Below are positions 5,597 through 5,624 of a stretch of 5,624 nucleotides of DNA, one piece after another (the stretch's first letter is position 1; the number at the start of each line of letters is the position of its first letter). The notes under the pieces are model-generated. The model did no database searches and had not been told where the DNA came from. It saw only the letters and a program-made list of their open reading frames with translations. Source of the stretch: an uncultured bacterium (lineage in GTDB: Bacteria; Gemmatimonadota; Gemmatimonadetes; Palauibacterales; KS3-K002); the NCBI GenBank assembly GCA_947581845.1, contig CANPVY010000364.1, positions 1-5,624 on the forward strand. Reading direction: 5' to 3'. The position numbers and the translations under genes are program-made.

Positions 5597-5624
5597 TAGG
5601 CCGGCCGATCCGTAGTACGGGGGC

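Noticed and set aside
1..5624. CRISPR array, tRNA/rRNA gene, insertion sequence, phage or toxin-antitoxin module
   Set aside because: No regularly spaced repeats, tRNA-like cloverleaf, transposase, integrase or terminal inverted repeats were seen. All intergenic gaps are short and explained above.

Overview
The window is high-GC bacterial DNA (about 60-65% by eye) carrying five genes, all on the minus strand. In transcription order, from high to low coordinates, they are: an ArfB-type ribosome-rescue peptidyl-tRNA hydrolase (5596-5183); an exported serine beta-lactamase-family (S12-like) hydrolase (5082-3832); a DAACS/glutamate-type membrane symporter (3803-2562); a small exported protein of unrecognised family (2297-1653); and an exported, probably lipid-anchored, NAL1-like trypsin-fold protease with CARDB and IPT/TIG domains (1526 to beyond position 1). 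Strong Shine-Dalgarno sequences argue against Bacteroidota. The set of exported proteins would suit Gemmatimonadota, Acidobacteriota or a related environmental lineage, but that placement is a guess. No RNA genes, insertion sequences, CRISPR arrays or plus-strand genes could be supported. The long plus-strand reading frames are shadows of the minus-strand genes, as is usual in GC-rich DNA.

Layout. The hydrolase and symporter are only 28 nt apart and almost certainly co-transcribed. ArfB lies 100 nt upstream of the hydrolase, with a small hairpin just after its stop codon. A 264-nt intergenic region separates the symporter from the unknown exported protein and contains a 10-bp AT-rich palindrome and a GC hairpin. 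The 126-nt gap before the protease holds the best promoter candidate in the window (TTGACA, 17 nt, TAGCCT). It also holds two copies of GGGAGTCCC that can fold around the ribosome binding site.

How the genes may work together. The exported S12-like hydrolase could release amino-acid or carboxylate products in the periplasm for the co-transcribed symporter to import. The last two genes act outside the cytoplasm and look like separate transcription units. The most notable molecular observation is that the symporter keeps its predicted substrate-binding residues but has lost most of the conserved side-chain ligands of two sodium sites: NMDGT in TM7 reads GRAGS, and the TM8 aspartate is threonine. 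No complete new defence or mobile system is evident. The best candidates for something undescribed are this symporter's altered ion coupling, the unknown exported family, and the architecture and possible translational control of the protease lipoprotein.
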